Positions 11,200 to 22,942 of a stretch of DNA of 64,000 nucleotides are shown here, one piece after another. Position 1 is the first letter of the stretch. Every line of letters starts with the position of its first letter. This DNA comes from Bryoerythrophyllum caledonicum (lineage: Eukaryota; Streptophyta; Bryopsida; Pottiales; Pottiaceae), in NCBI GenBank assembly GCA_963971425.1, contig OZ020526.1, positions 5,917,976 to 5,981,975 of the forward strand, read 5' to 3'. Below the pieces are notes generated by a model, which did not search any database, was not told the DNA's origin, and worked only from the letters and a program-made list of their open reading frames with translations. The position numbers were made by a program, and so were the translations under genes.

Positions 11200-14100
11200 C
11201 ACCATGTACCACCCAACATAGCAAAACTTGAACTCTTCAATAACAAATTTGAAGATATAGTTCTTGCAACTTCCCAACCTCTCCAAGGCATTTCAAGTAA
11301 CCATTCTATGCTTTTGTTCCCACTTAGAGTCATTGTCTTGAGACTCTTGAGCATTGCAAACAAGTGTGGAAGCCCAATGAGCTTCTCACAACGTCACAAG
11401 TTTAACTCCTCCAAGTTGTTGAACTCTCCAAACCCTCTCTAGTAACCATGGAGAAGTATTGAAAGAGATTGATATGGTGCTAGATTGGTGAGTTGAAGCT
11501 TCTTGGGCCATCCAAATAAAATATGTGAGAGATGTGAGTTCTACACATTTCAATCCCTTCCAATTTGCTTAGATTGCCAAAGCACTCCTCGTGACTTTGG
11601 CCACTAGCAAGTCCAAGAGTTTTCAGGATACATATATCGCAACTTTTTGCGACTCCCAAATGAATGTGGGAGAAAAGTGAGCTCACTATAATAACCTACA
11701 TTCAACACTTCCAAGCTACTAAGATCTCCAAACGACTCTGGCAAGCTTTGAATTCCACACCATTCAAGATTCAGATCTAGGAGCTTCTTGAGACTTCCAA
11801 ATGAATGTGGCAAAGAAGTTAGCTCACCACATTCACTTATATCCAACACTTCCAAGCTACCAAGCTCTCCAAATGATTCCGGCAAGCATTGAATTCCTGA
11901 TCGACTTAAACTCATTTCTTGAAGCTTCTTGAGGGTTCCCAATGAATGTGGGAGGGAAGTGATCTCACCACAACCACTCATATTCAGCACTTCCAAGCTA
12001 CTAAGCTCTCCAAATGAATCTGGCAAGCTTTGAATTCTAGTCATCACAAGATTGAGGTTTCGAAGCTTCTTGAGGTTTCCAAATAAATTTGGGAGAAAAG
12101 TAAGCTCACCACACACTCATATCTAACACTTCCAAGCCACAAAGCTCTCCAAACGACTCTGGCAAGCTTTGAATATTAGTGCCTCTAAAATTGATGTCCC
12201 GAAGCTTCTTGAGGCTCCCAAATGAATGAAAGAGAGAAGTGAGCTCACCACATTCACTCATATCCAACACTTCCAAGCTACAAAGCTCTCCAAACGACTC
12301 CGGCAAGCTTTGAATTCCAGACCACTCAAGATTCAGATCTTGAAGCTTCATGAGACTCCCAAATGAATGTGGCAGAATACTGAGCTCACCACATTCCCTC
12401 ATATCCAACAATTCCAAGCTACTAAGCTCTCCAAACGACTCCGGCAAGCTTTGAATTCCAGAACATCCAAGGTAGATATCTCGAAGCTTCTTCAGTCTCC
12501 CAAATGAATGTGGGAGAGAAGTGAGCTCACTACAACCGGTCATATCCAACACTTCCAAGCTACTAAGCTCTCCAAACGACTCCGGCAAGCTTTGAATTCC
12601 GCATTGGCTAAAATTCACTTCTTGAAGCTTCCTTAGGGTCCCAAATGACTGTGGGAGGAAAGTGAGCTCACCACAACCATAAAGATTGAACACTTCCAAG
12701 TTACTAAGCTCACCACAGGACTCCGGCAAGCTTTGAATTCTAGTACACATAAGATTGAAGTTTTGGAGCTTCTTGAGGTTCCCAAATGAATGTGGGATAG
12801 AAGTGAGCTCACCACATTCACTCATATCCAACACTTCCAAGCTACTAAGCTCACCAAACATCTCTGGCAAGCTCTGAATCTTAGTGCCTCCAAAATTGAT
12901 GTCTCGAAGCATCTTGAGCCTCCCAAATGAATTTGGCAGAGAGGTGAGCTCACCACACAAACTCATATCCAAGAACTCCAAGCTACTAAGCTACTAAGCT
13001 CACCAAACGACTCCGGCAAGCTTTGAATCTTATTGCCTCTAAAATTGACATCTCGAAGCTTGAGGCTCCCAAATGAATGTGGGAGAGTAGTGAGCTTACG
13101 ACACCAACACATATTCAACAATTCCAAGCTACTAAGCTCCCCAAACGAATCTGGCAAGCTTTGAATCTTAGTGTCTCTAAAATTGATATCTCAAAGCTTC
13201 TTGAGGCTCCCAAATGAATATGGGAGAGAAGTAAGCTCAACACAATTAAGCATATTCAACACTTCCAACTCACTTGCATGGATAAATGGAGTTTTACTCA
13301 AGGTTTGTAGTCGAGAATCTTGCAAATTTAGGATGCACAACTTGCTGCTTTGAGGAATCTCTAGACCATCATCAATTGATCCTACAAACCACCTTAAGTT
13401 TCTCGGAATGCCAGATCTAATGTTTGCCACACAATGACATATGAGTACTTCTAGATCTTTCGCATGAGAAACATCTAGCTCAATATGAGTGCCTTTGTCA
13501 TGGATCACCAAACATTGAAGGCTCTTGGATAGATCCTATACATATATATCCAACAGCATCATAAGATAAATACACGATTAGACGATTGTGGATACCTCTA
13601 GTACATATAGTACTTGGTATTTATGGACTTCACACATGTGAATCTCCACTATAATGATCACGATTTAGTACCAACACAAACAAAAACTGCCATCTTAACA
13701 TTGACTCATAAAATATGAAGTCGTACTCATCTAGACTTTGAGGTGTTCTTTCTTTCAAATTTCTACCGTGGCAAATCAACTCATGCGACTAAATATCCAC
13801 ACTACAAAAACACAGCATGTATGTAGTAGAACAAAGGAAAACATACCTCATTCTCCTTCAAGATATTTAAGGACTCAGGCATCCACAATCGTCTTATCAC
13901 TCCAATGCATTTCCTTTCCCTTTTAGAAATTTCACGTCCCACGTCTCTCAAGTGGTCATGCATGTTGAAGCAACCCTCCCCATCAATGGTAATCAATGCC
14001 TTTTCCCTCAACCTTTGAACTCCCAAAGCAGAAGAATACCCTTGAGATCTCCAAACTCGTACAGCACAATCTTTTGATTCTCCAAGCATTACACATGCAA

Positions 14101-15624
14101 TGTCCAGAAACATCTCTTTCACCTTCTCCTCAAGCATGTCATAGCTTATTCTTAAGCACTCAAAAATCCTCTTGCTTTCATCCATTATCATGCCGCATTC
14201 CAACTTCATCACTACTTCTTCCCAAATTTCCACATCCTCCACATGTCTCAAAAGAGCTCCAAACACTTTCAATACAAGTGGAACTCCATGGCATACCCTA
14301 CAAGCATGGATCACCAATTCCTCAAACCCCTCTTTCACGCTCCAATAACCTCCAAATGCAAATGATGCAAAAACTCGTCGAGAATCAACATCACTCAATC
14401 CTCTCGCTTCGTATATGTGGACTTCATGATTGATATCAACTCCTCCCAAGCTTTTTATCACACGAGCATCTCGAGAGGTCACTATGCATTTGCTATTGTT
14501 TCCCAACATTTGCCGAGATAAGCAATAGTACATGTCCACATCCGACTCAACATTATCCAACACCAAGAGGAACTCTATATTCCTCAACCTTTCCTCCAAT
14601 ACACTCTTCCCCTTTGACATGCCTTCAATTTCCTTCAACTCATGTTTACACAAGTCATTCAACATTTGAGCTTGAACTCTCTCCATACCCCCTTGTCTTA
14701 CCTTGGCTTGCACATCTTCAATGAAACAACTTGCGCCAAACTTGTGCCTCATTCGGATATACAACTCTCTTGCAAGGGTGAACTTCCCAATCCCACCCAC
14801 GCCCCATAATCCAAGCATCAATAACCTCTCATTGCCCTCAAGTTCTTGAAGTATTCCCCCAGCTACTTCCTCAACACCTACAACATATTCGCCAACATCC
14901 AACGCAAGTGGCTTGTTTGCCAATTCCAAAGCCTTTGACACAATTGCCTTCACCAAGTCCCCTTCCAACCTACAAACAAATTCAACATGGAACACATTAC
15001 AACTTCATTACGATGCCCTTGTACTTCCCAAACTCATAAATAAGGTCTTCATGTTCCAAATATCAATACTTACCTCTTGATAGCACCAGAGTGTTCCCAT
15101 CCCATAAGCTTTGATACTTGTCCCAAGTCTTCTCTCCATTGATCAATGACCTCTTTTGGGTGTCGCCCACACAACTTCTCAAATCCACATTTCAATTGGC
15201 CTTTCTCCGGAAACCTCACTTCCCATGGCTGCACATTGTAAAAGACCGACAACACCCTCACGGACGGAGTGTGCAACATGACATGCAATTCTCTTAAGCA
15301 CCACTCAGACTCGGCAAAACTTTCTGAAAATACCACCACCCCAATAGAAGTCCTCATGATAGCATGGTCAATACATCCCCAACTATCCTCACCAATATCA
15401 ATGGACTTACAATCTAAAAATGCTTGCAATTCAGCTTCAACCAAATCCTTGTGAAGGAAGCTCACAAAGCTAGTCTTGGTATCAGGGCCCCTATGGCTAA
15501 TAAAAACATCATAGCTTGCCAATTCATCGGTCGAGGGGATAGGGTTGATATCATCAATGGATGCATTGCCCATATCCTTTGCCACACCACACCCACTTGA
15601 AAGCCTCACATCACCCGCCATCAT
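11200..15624 (-). pseudogene. TIR-NBS-LRR (TNL) resistance gene with a broken LRR exon
   Basis: Intracellular immune receptor family. Exon 1 (15624-15074) encodes a TIR domain: YDVFISHRGPDT, and SEWCLREL carrying the glutamate that TIR NADases use. Exon 2 (14969-13847) encodes the NBS: P-loop GVGGIGKFTLA, kinase-2 FLLVLDNV, RNBS-B CIVTSRD, GLPL-type CHGVPLVLKVFG, MHD-type MHDHLRDVG. Exon 3 starts at 13535 with many LRR units (SLPESFGELSSLEVLD type). Introns are GT-AG (14970-15073 and 13536-13846) with consistent phase. In exon 3 a TGA at 13193-13191 replaces the arginine codon of KKLRD. An 8-bp tandem duplication (12983-12998) and a ~2-bp loss near 12111 shift the frame. LRR-like coding continues degenerately to about 11200. 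A truncated protein of about 672 residues is still possible. The usual Thr after the P-loop Lys is Phe. A TTGGCAG acceptor just upstream of the ATG and a gtaagt near 15756 suggest a 5'UTR intron. Confidence 0.85.
11604..13511 (-). repeat. LRR-coding tandem repeat, ~70 bp per unit
   Basis: Successive LRR units share nearly identical DNA (blocks such as CTTCCAAGCTACTAAGCTCT and GACTCCGGCAAGCTTTGAAT on the plus strand). Consensus protein unit: L..I.....GIQSLPESFGELSSLEVLDMSECGE, with pairs of units forming a higher-order period. The low divergence suggests recent unit amplification or conversion. Confidence 0.75.
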
Positions 15625-15769
15625 TATCGTCACACTGCCAATGTCTTGGAATTAGAATGATCATAAGTTGGAAAAGAAAATTTGACAACCAAGACTAAAA
15701 ATGAACAAATTATAAAGGACACGTGTCAGAAGAGTTGAAATACTTGTCGTACTTACCTCCATTGCATTC

Positions 15770-17140
15770 AATATCTAGGTTCATCAAATAAATGTTTGGA
15801 GTATATGTTGAGAACTACTGAAATAGAATACGTAAAACTAGATCAAATGCAAGAAGTTCATGAAGAACTAGGACATCACTACTTGCCCCTAGCTAAATGT
15901 ACTACACAACATCTTTCTAGCAATTGACCAATCTCAAGAAACCCAAGCAATTCATGTTAAGATAGTCTCATAGGATCTCCTCCACAATCAAATTCAAAGC
16001 ATGACTTTCAAGCTTTGGATACCGTTGCTACCATAACAACTAAGTTCGGTTGCTATTATGAGGATGAAAGCATTGATGGGTACAACATCCTCCAATCTAG
16101 TACATTGATACAAAAAAAAAACTATCACCACCTCGCGACCATTAAATTCAGACCACCATCCTAACTATGAATGTTTAGTTGTTTGCAAAATGTAAAACAA
16201 TCGTTATTATGTTTCTACTACTTACACTAATCTGCCAAAGAAGTCAAAGACTGAAGCATCATTGTACCCCTTACCATCATTTGCAAAAGCTTATTTCGGA
16301 CTATTAAGGTACCCTACATTTCCTTCTCAAAATGATCTATGCACTTCAACGACTAAGTAACCAACTTTGGTACATGATCTCAACCAGACCAGATTCACAA
16401 CATGCATCAAAGAACAAAGCTGTCCACGCCTTTAAAATTATTAGAGAGTCTAAGTACAAAACCCACAACTAGATCAAAAGCAAGTCTTCACTATTGCATT
16501 ACAACAAAACGCCTTCCTACTCATTTCCGGCCACTCTCTCAAATCAATCTACATGGACTCATCAATTCCCTGCACAAATTTTCGAATTTGTGATTTTTAG
16601 AATTATCACACAAAAACAATGTCTTCCACGCTATGTCACAATAAAAACATTATTCAAACAATCACCAAAGCTCTACAGATCAGTCACTAACTTGAATCAC
16701 ATTTGTGGAGGAAGACACCCTAATCAAGAAGCATATCCCAAGCAAACGCAAAATAGGAACCAAGTTGACCAAAAGCATGCCAATCACAATCTTCTCAAAC
16801 AGATCACACCGCACAAATCTCTTCACTGCCTACAATTTCTCTGAATGGTAAAGCCGTGGAAACTTTTCCAAATAAGCAGGATACAAACACAAAAACGGTA
16901 GCGCAATGATCGTGAATTTCAATCTTACAAAAAACTCAAAAATCCACAAAAAACTCACTCACTTGAATTTGAAGATAGCGTTTGCAACAACAGCAGCACG
17001 AGAAGTAAAGTACCAGGCTCCCGACCGCTTCACCGCTCCCCACCTTCTTCACAAAACCTAATTGCACTTCGCCGAACTCCAAACTAGTTCCACGCCCAGA
17101 AACCCTAGCTAGCAAAAATGCACCTCCACAGACTTAGTCG
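15770..17140. other. TNL 5' flank without genes
   Basis: AT-rich with no supported gene. The part near 16980-17130 is richer in C and contains ACCGCTCCCC and AAACCCTAGC (telo-box-like), so it could hold the promoter or 5' leader of the minus-strand TNL gene. Confidence 0.35.
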
Positions 17141-17154
17141 GCTTCAGAGCACCA

Positions 17155-17240
17155 AATGTACCGTGCATGTACTCAACCAGTACATGAATCGTATATGTAC
17201 TCAACTAGTACATGTATCGTATATGTACTAAGCTTAGACA
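17155..17240. repeat. Imperfect ~29-bp tandem repeat
   Basis: Repeats of GTACATG(A/T)ATCGTATATGTA type separated by CTCAACTA lie between the TNL 5' flank and the PC4 promoter. At least two and a half units are visible. Confidence 0.6.
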
Positions 17241-17249
17241 TAAACAACA

Positions 17250-18787
17250 CCTATTACCGTGTCAACTCGATTGAACGAGACGCGTCTTTCGTTCGTCGAA
17301 CTTCGCTTCGTTCGTCCAGACGCGCGGGAACTAGGGACACAACCATCAGTCGTTCAAAATTTCTCTCGGCTTGTGTCCAACCAACAGTTTCTCTCTATCG
17401 CAAAAACTTTCGCAGAGAGATCGCACAGCGCTCTCACTTCCGTTGCGAGGTGAGTGGTTTGCTCGGGACGGCAGACGTGAAGCTCCTGCAGTTACTCCTG
17501 TGTGTTGCTCTTTGGTGCTGCGGTCTCGAAACCTGATTGTTCTCTCACCTTAGGGTTTTAGGTTTCGGTTGAAGAGTCGTGCGATGGTGCAATCGCTTCT
17601 GAAGTTTTGTGATGATATTCCTTTCATTGTGTATGGTGTAGTTATCTCGGCACGCGTTGCTCCTAAATTGCGGCATCAGTTCTGTGTTTCGTTCTTGGAG
17701 CTCGCCATTTGGTGCGGCGGTCTCGAAAGTGATTGTTCGCTCACCTTAGGGTTTTAGGTTTCGGTTTAAGAGTCGTGCGATGGTGCAATCGCTTCTGAAG
17801 TTTTGTGATGATGTTCCTTTCATTGTGTATGGTGTAGTTATCTCGGCACGCGTTGCTGCTAATTTGCGGCATCACTTCTGTGTTTCGTTCTTGGAGCTTG
17901 CCGTTTGGTGCTGCGGTTTTGAAACCTGGTTGTTCTCATCCTAGGGTTTTGAGTTTCGGTTCGCGTTCGGCTGTGCAGCCTCTTTGAAGTTTTGCGATGA
18001 TGTTCCTGTAATAGTATAAGGTGTAGTTGTCTGGTATGGAATTTTGGCTGTTTTGGTAAGCTTTTTGGTTTGTAGTTAGAAGGATGTGAGGTATGAGGAA
18101 TTTGATGCAACCGGAGTCTCCTGCGTGCGCCATGCCTGACTCCGTTCATTGCTTCTCCGTCTCGGCGTTCGCCATATTGTGATGCGAGGTTGATCACTGT
18201 TTGTTCTCATCCTAGGGTTTCGAGTTGCGGCTTAGGCTATTGAGCTCGTGTGGTGAAGTTGTTTTTCGTGTGAAGTGCATTTTTTGTGTAGAGTTTCGTG
18301 TAGGCACACATAATGCGATATGACGATTGAAGAGATGAGAGATGCAACTGGAAGGTTATTGTTGCGTAGGCTTTTGAGATTTGGAGGATACTTGAGACTA
18401 TGCGCCATTGTAAACAGGTGTTTCTTTTGTACAGTTAGGCTGTAGGGGAAGAATGTGCGTCTTTGTTAACTCGCGGTCGGTAGTGGCTCTTGTTACGGTA
18501 GCTTAGGAGTATTCGGTTTAGGTTTGTCCTGTGTAATTTGGTGTCGATTGGATGTGATAAGGATAACTGAGCGTCGAACTTTGTTTCACTTTTGTTGACT
18601 TTATGCCAGTTTCATGGTAATTAGGGTTGTGGCCTCTGAGCAGTTGTTTTAGTGGAGTTTTAATTCTCTTTTGTTATCTTCCTGTGGTCATAGCATGACT
18701 GATGGCATGAATTTGTTGCTTATTGGGAATTGGATTTGGAAATTTCGGTTTGAAGGCCAGGAGGCAGTGCATTCGTGAGCGGAAACG
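17250..18787 (+). promoter_or_regulatory. Promoter and long 5' leader of the PC4 gene, with tandem duplication and telo-boxes
   Basis: A C/G-rich stretch (17280-17460) with TCGTTCGTC motifs precedes a leader containing a repeated ~197-bp unit. Units start CGGTCTCGAA at 17521 and 17718 and CGGTTTTGAA at 17914. Each unit carries TTAGGGTTTTAGG or a variant, the reverse complement of the AAACCCTAA telo-box typical of plant translation and growth genes. A fourth TAGGGTTT is near 18213. The transcription start cannot be seen. Confidence 0.5.
17521..17990. repeat. ~197-bp tandem repeat in the PC4 leader
   Basis: Copies at 17521 and 17718 are nearly identical over the full unit (both contain GTCGTGCGATGGTGCAATCG and TATCTCGGCACGCGTTGCT). 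A third, diverged copy starts at 17914. Confidence 0.85.
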
Positions 18788-19635
18788 ATGCCGAAGAGAA
18801 AGGCGGCGGCAGAGGAGGCTGATCTTTCCGATGAGGATGAGGAAGTTGTCACCGACAAGAAGGCAGCGAAGAAGCCGGCCAACAAGAAGCCGGCCACTGC
18901 AGACGAAGAGAGCCTTACTGTTTGTGAGGTTGATTCTCGACCATGTTTGCGACGTGACTATATCCTACTGTCGTTTGTCCAAGTATTCCTTCAAGAACGG
19001 CAGCTTAGGTAAGGGTTTGCAGATTGGAGAATGTCCTTTTGTTTTCTTGACTGGTTTCTTTCTGGTGTGAAATGGCAAAACAGCTGTCAAAGAATCGGAA
19101 AGTGAATGTGAGGAAATTCAAAGGGAAGATTTACGTGGACATCAGGGAGTTTTACGTTGGCAAAACTGGCGAGGAGCTACCGGGAAAGAAAGGTACGGTA
19201 TATAATCACCCTGTGTTCTGTGAAGAAAGCTGTAACTGAGCAATTACCAACAATTTATCAAACGCATACTTAAGTTTACACTTGGAGAATTTACTGATAT
19301 CGTTTTTGTACCTTCAGAATATCATTCTAGGATCAACCTAACCATTTGAACTGCAATGCCAGTTTACATGTGTAGGAAGCTTTATTTTTAGAGGAAGATA
19401 CTGCGATCTCAAGTATTATTTTTAACTGACAATTACTTGTGTTTGGCAGGTATTTCACTTTCGCTTGAGCAGGTACAGCGTCATATCACTCATACACTTC
19501 GTTCTCATTAAATTTGCTCTAGAAGTTGAGAGTTTCTCATTATTTAAGTTGCTTACAAGTGATTGTGGCCTGCAGTGGGATGTGCTCAAGAAACACTTTG
19601 ACGGTATACAGAAGCTGATTGATGTCCTCAGTTGA
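18788..19635 (+). CDS. KIWI: PC4-type RNA polymerase II transcriptional coactivator (KIWI-like), four exons
   Basis: Exons 18788-18928, 19084-19192, 19450-19472 and 19576-19635 join in frame to a 110-residue protein, close to the ~107 residues of Arabidopsis KIWI. The N-terminus (MPKRKAAAEEADLSDEDEEV) is a basic/acidic disordered tail with AKKP repeats. The C-terminal PC4 domain reads SKNRKVNVRKFKGKIYVDIR, then EFYVGKTGEELPGKKG, ISLSLEQWDVLKKHFDGIQK and LIDVLS. This is the single-stranded-DNA-binding fold of PC4/Sub1 coactivators, acting in the nucleus. Exon 3 is a 23-nt micro-exon. The first donor (GAG|GTTGAT) is weak but is the only choice that keeps the VCELSKNR junction in frame; the others are GTACGG and GTACAG, all with AG acceptors. 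The gene is convergent with plastid L18 and looks intact. Confidence 0.93.
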
Positions 19636-20359
19636 TCTAAGCATAGCCAACTTTGTACTGCGTGCTATTGCAATCCACTTGACGCAGAAGCCTTCCCGCC
19701 AGGTGTTCGAGGTCGTGTCTGCTTGTTTTTGAAGCCGGTTCAGCAGATTTAGGAGATACAACTTTGCAAGATGTTTTCCAAACATTGCTCTTGCATCAAT
19801 TTTACGGTGCAGATAGTACCATGACGATAGCCGAGGCATGCGTGCCCATCGGAGAGTTGTGCCAAACTATTTTATGACCAGCCACAACTGTTGTCTTCTC
19901 TCATTAAGCGTGAAGTTTCGACGTTATCGTATTGTTTAAATTGAAGGTCATTTCGGTTCAGTGTAGCGTTCTTAGAAGTACAACTGATGTCCAAGCAGAC
20001 TCAAGATGAATGTTACTGGTTACAACGTCACTGTACAAAGAATAGCGGTAGAGTCGGTCCTGCCTAGAACATGTTCGGATACCAGGGCGAATGCATTAGA
20101 CGTCCGATAAGCACTTCATCTACTAGATAAAATGAAAGAAACGCCACCGGAAAGTTCTTAGAGAAAATGGTCCCTCCCTTCACTGTTGCAAAAGCAGTAA
20201 CCAAGACCGACTTGAACCAACGAAACAGACATCATCAGCTTGGGAGGTAAAATGCTAAACACGTCAATTGACAAGCAATGCCTACATTTCTAAATTTCTG
20301 GAAAGCGTAATCATAGTCCCTCAAAAGACATCGGTTATAACCTAATTGGACTGCTACCT
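19636..20359. other. Convergent intergenic region (3' ends of PC4 and plastid L18)
   Basis: Holds the 3' untranslated regions of both genes. No other gene or clear poly(A) signal pair stands out. Confidence 0.5.
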
Positions 20360-21457
20360 TTAAAACTCGAGCCCAGCTTCGCGAGCGGCATCCGCCAGCG
20401 CCTTGATGCGGCCGTGGTACACGAAGCCTCCCCTGTCAAACGCAACCTTGCTGATACCCTTCTCTACGCAAATCTTTCCAATAGCCTCTCCCACCTTCTT
20501 CGCAGCATCCTGAAAGCCATAATTATATTGCTCATAATCAGAAACCCTAACGGTTCACGGTGTGTCGAAAGGACAGGTAGAAGTAGAGTAGGACTTACAA
20601 TGGTTGGGCCTGCGGAATCCTCAATGGCGTCGCGGATTTCCTTGCTGAGAGTGGACGCAGCAGCAAGAGTGTGCTGCTTTGTGTCGTCAATAACTTGGGC
20701 GTAAAGGTGTTGGTTCGACCGGAAGACGGCCAATCGGGGCCTCTCAGTGGTGCCATTCAGCTACACAGAACGAAAACAAACGTTTACAACACCTCGAGAA
20801 TGTGATGGCTCAAATTCCCAAACAAGAGGTACACCTATCTTGAAGCCGAATACCAGGAAAACAAAACACAACCCTATCTAGTCATAGTTCGAAAATTCAC
20901 AATGCGGACTCTCACATCATTACTACCTTCTTCCTCAACCGCCTGTGACGAGTCTTAACGGTTTCTCTCCGGGTCGGCTCCCTGGAAGCCTCAATCGTCA
21001 ACGCCTCCCGCAAGGCAACTGCAAGGATTAATCCGAGATTTAGAACGACCACATTACCAGAGGCAATTACGCAAAAAAAAAACAGCTGTAAAACCAAAAC
21101 CCCTGTAAAAACATCCCAAAAAACAACCCCCAAATTCTGCCACAAGACCCCCGAGAGGCTAACCTGGCGAGAAAACACCAAATGTGCACGAAACTAAAAC
21201 CCCTCGAAAACATCCCCTACGACAACCCCCATTGACATGAAATTCGAGGTAACCCACGAAATGTGCATCAAACTAAAACTAGGTGTGAGAGAGAGAGCCA
21301 GAAGCGCATTCCTGTCTGACTGACCTGGGCGAGCGGAGGCGGGCATGGCGGGGCGGAAGGAGGAGGGAGCGGCAGCGGCCAGGCCGTTGAATTCCTGGAA
21401 AGGCGACGAGCGCAGGGAGAGCGACGCCATGGACGCCGTTGCTGCGGCCACAGCCAT
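20360..21457 (-). CDS. PRPL18: Plastid 50S ribosomal protein L18 (uL18c), nuclear-encoded, four exons
   Basis: Exons 21457-21325, 21018-20927, 20760-20599 and 20509-20360 join in frame to 178 residues, near the ~170 of flowering-plant plastid L18. The first ~44 residues ([20 protein letters not shown]...) are rich in A and S and lack acidic residues apart from one E, as plastid transit peptides do. The mature part has [52 protein letters not shown] and [19 protein letters not shown], ending REAGLEF. These are the L18p hallmarks for binding 5S rRNA. Introns start GTCAGT, GTAGTA and GTAAGT and end in AG, phases 1, 0, 0. It looks intact. The start is the in-frame ATG that gives a normal transit peptide. 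Confidence 0.95.
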
Positions 21458-21730
21458 TGCGGAAACACACAACGAACAACAAGGAGGAGATGGAAACAAC
21501 AGAGGAAATCCAACTGCTGCTCTCTACTCCCCACTTATCTGCGTGTGCGCTCTTGTTGCGTCGCTCTTGGATGGGGTGGCCCGCGATTCAGCGCAAGTCG
21601 AGACTCGCCTTATCCATCTCGCAACGCACACGACGTTCCCTTCCACGGACGACAACGAACGACGAACGACGACAAATGACGAACGTCCGCGGATGACGAA
21701 CGATGACAAGGAATGGAATTTGGACATATT
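21458..21730 (-). promoter_or_regulatory. Promoter/5' region of plastid L18
   Basis: Upstream of the L18 start the minus strand is C/T-rich, then carries repeated TCGTTCGTC-type motifs (about 21640-21700). The same motif occurs upstream of PC4. No TATA box is obvious. Confidence 0.35.
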
Positions 21731-22064
21731 TTTTTAATCAGTTCAATTTTAAGCCTGTATAGTGTGATGTTCATTGCACGATATCAAACTACATTACTTT
21801 AGTGTTTTTTTAATAAAAAATCATCACACCAGAAGACGAAATGCAACAAAACTTACATTTTATTGCACTACAGTCGAAACATTTAAAATGAATTGTGTAT
21901 AGGGTTGTGCCCTCGCACAAGGGCCGCAGGCCCGAGGGCACTTAATTTCGCGTGAAGCCCGAGTGCAAGGGTGTAACACAGCGTTAAGCCCTGGTTTTCT
22001 TTCCGATTACAATGGAATCTTTACAAATCTTTCGGATATGTTTTATTAAGAAAATTCTTCAGAG

Positions 22065-22115
22065 GTCGTTAAATTTTTAACGCGTGCAGAAAGCGCGTTA
22101 AATTTTTAACGACCT
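22065..22115. repeat. Inverted repeat: 21-bp arms, 9-nt loop
   Basis: Arms 22065-22085 and 22095-22115 are near-perfect reverse complements: GGTCGTTAA...TTAACGCG against CGCGTTAA...TTAACGACC, loop TGCAGAAAG. It sits in a non-coding stretch (21731-22315) that has no gene. It could be a MITE remnant or a transcribed hairpin. Confidence 0.7.
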
Positions 22116-22942
22116 GCTAGCTCAATTTTCCGCTTTACTAAACGCGTGGATTTTATATAGGAACGAACGAACCGGGGCTTAACGATTGAATTCAATTTAT
22201 ACGAATGGCCTGCAATTTATTTAGAAAAGTCTTTTCCGTCTCGCAACAAACACAACGATCGTCGATCACCACGACAGACGGTGACAAATTACGAAGAATG
22301 AAACCGGACACCAACACTACACTAAAAATCACATTTAGTGTCGTCTACACTAAATACGAACTCTTACACTAAAAGGAAGAATTACAATTAGTGTAACGAC
22401 ACAACATTACACTAAATGTGAAACATTACACTATATGTGAATTGCAGTAAAAATGGGTGGTTTTTTTTTTTACCTGTGCACAATTAGTGTATGAAAAATC
22501 TTGCCGCAGTGAATAAAATCAGCACTATTAAAAGGAGCATAAGTCACTCAAAAAGGATCGGAATTACAGTCTTGAGATTTTTTGGACATCTACATTTTTT
22601 GTAGATTTCAAAAAACATATCATATGTTTAATTTGAAGAATATATGAGTAAGTTATGGGCATTTCCAGAGTTTGGTGATGTAAATTCAACAAAGTGGCAA
22701 AAATGAAGGAACATTTGTATAAAAAAGACTAAAATCATAAGACATGCAATATATTGATTAAAATAGGGGTAAAAAAATATGTAAGGAAAATGGAAGTAGA
22801 ATTGCAAATTCATATAAAAATGGACTCATACATTAATTTGCCATAGGCAAATTTGGGACTTGTTGTCCTTCAAAGTAAGGACGATATTTTGCAATAATTT
22901 CCCGAAGGTGGGGAAAGAGTTGCTCAATAGTCCAAGTGCCAT

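Noticed and set aside
21345-21737. Plus-strand 130-residue ORF over the L18 start
   Set aside because: It is the antisense shadow of the L18 first exon and promoter.
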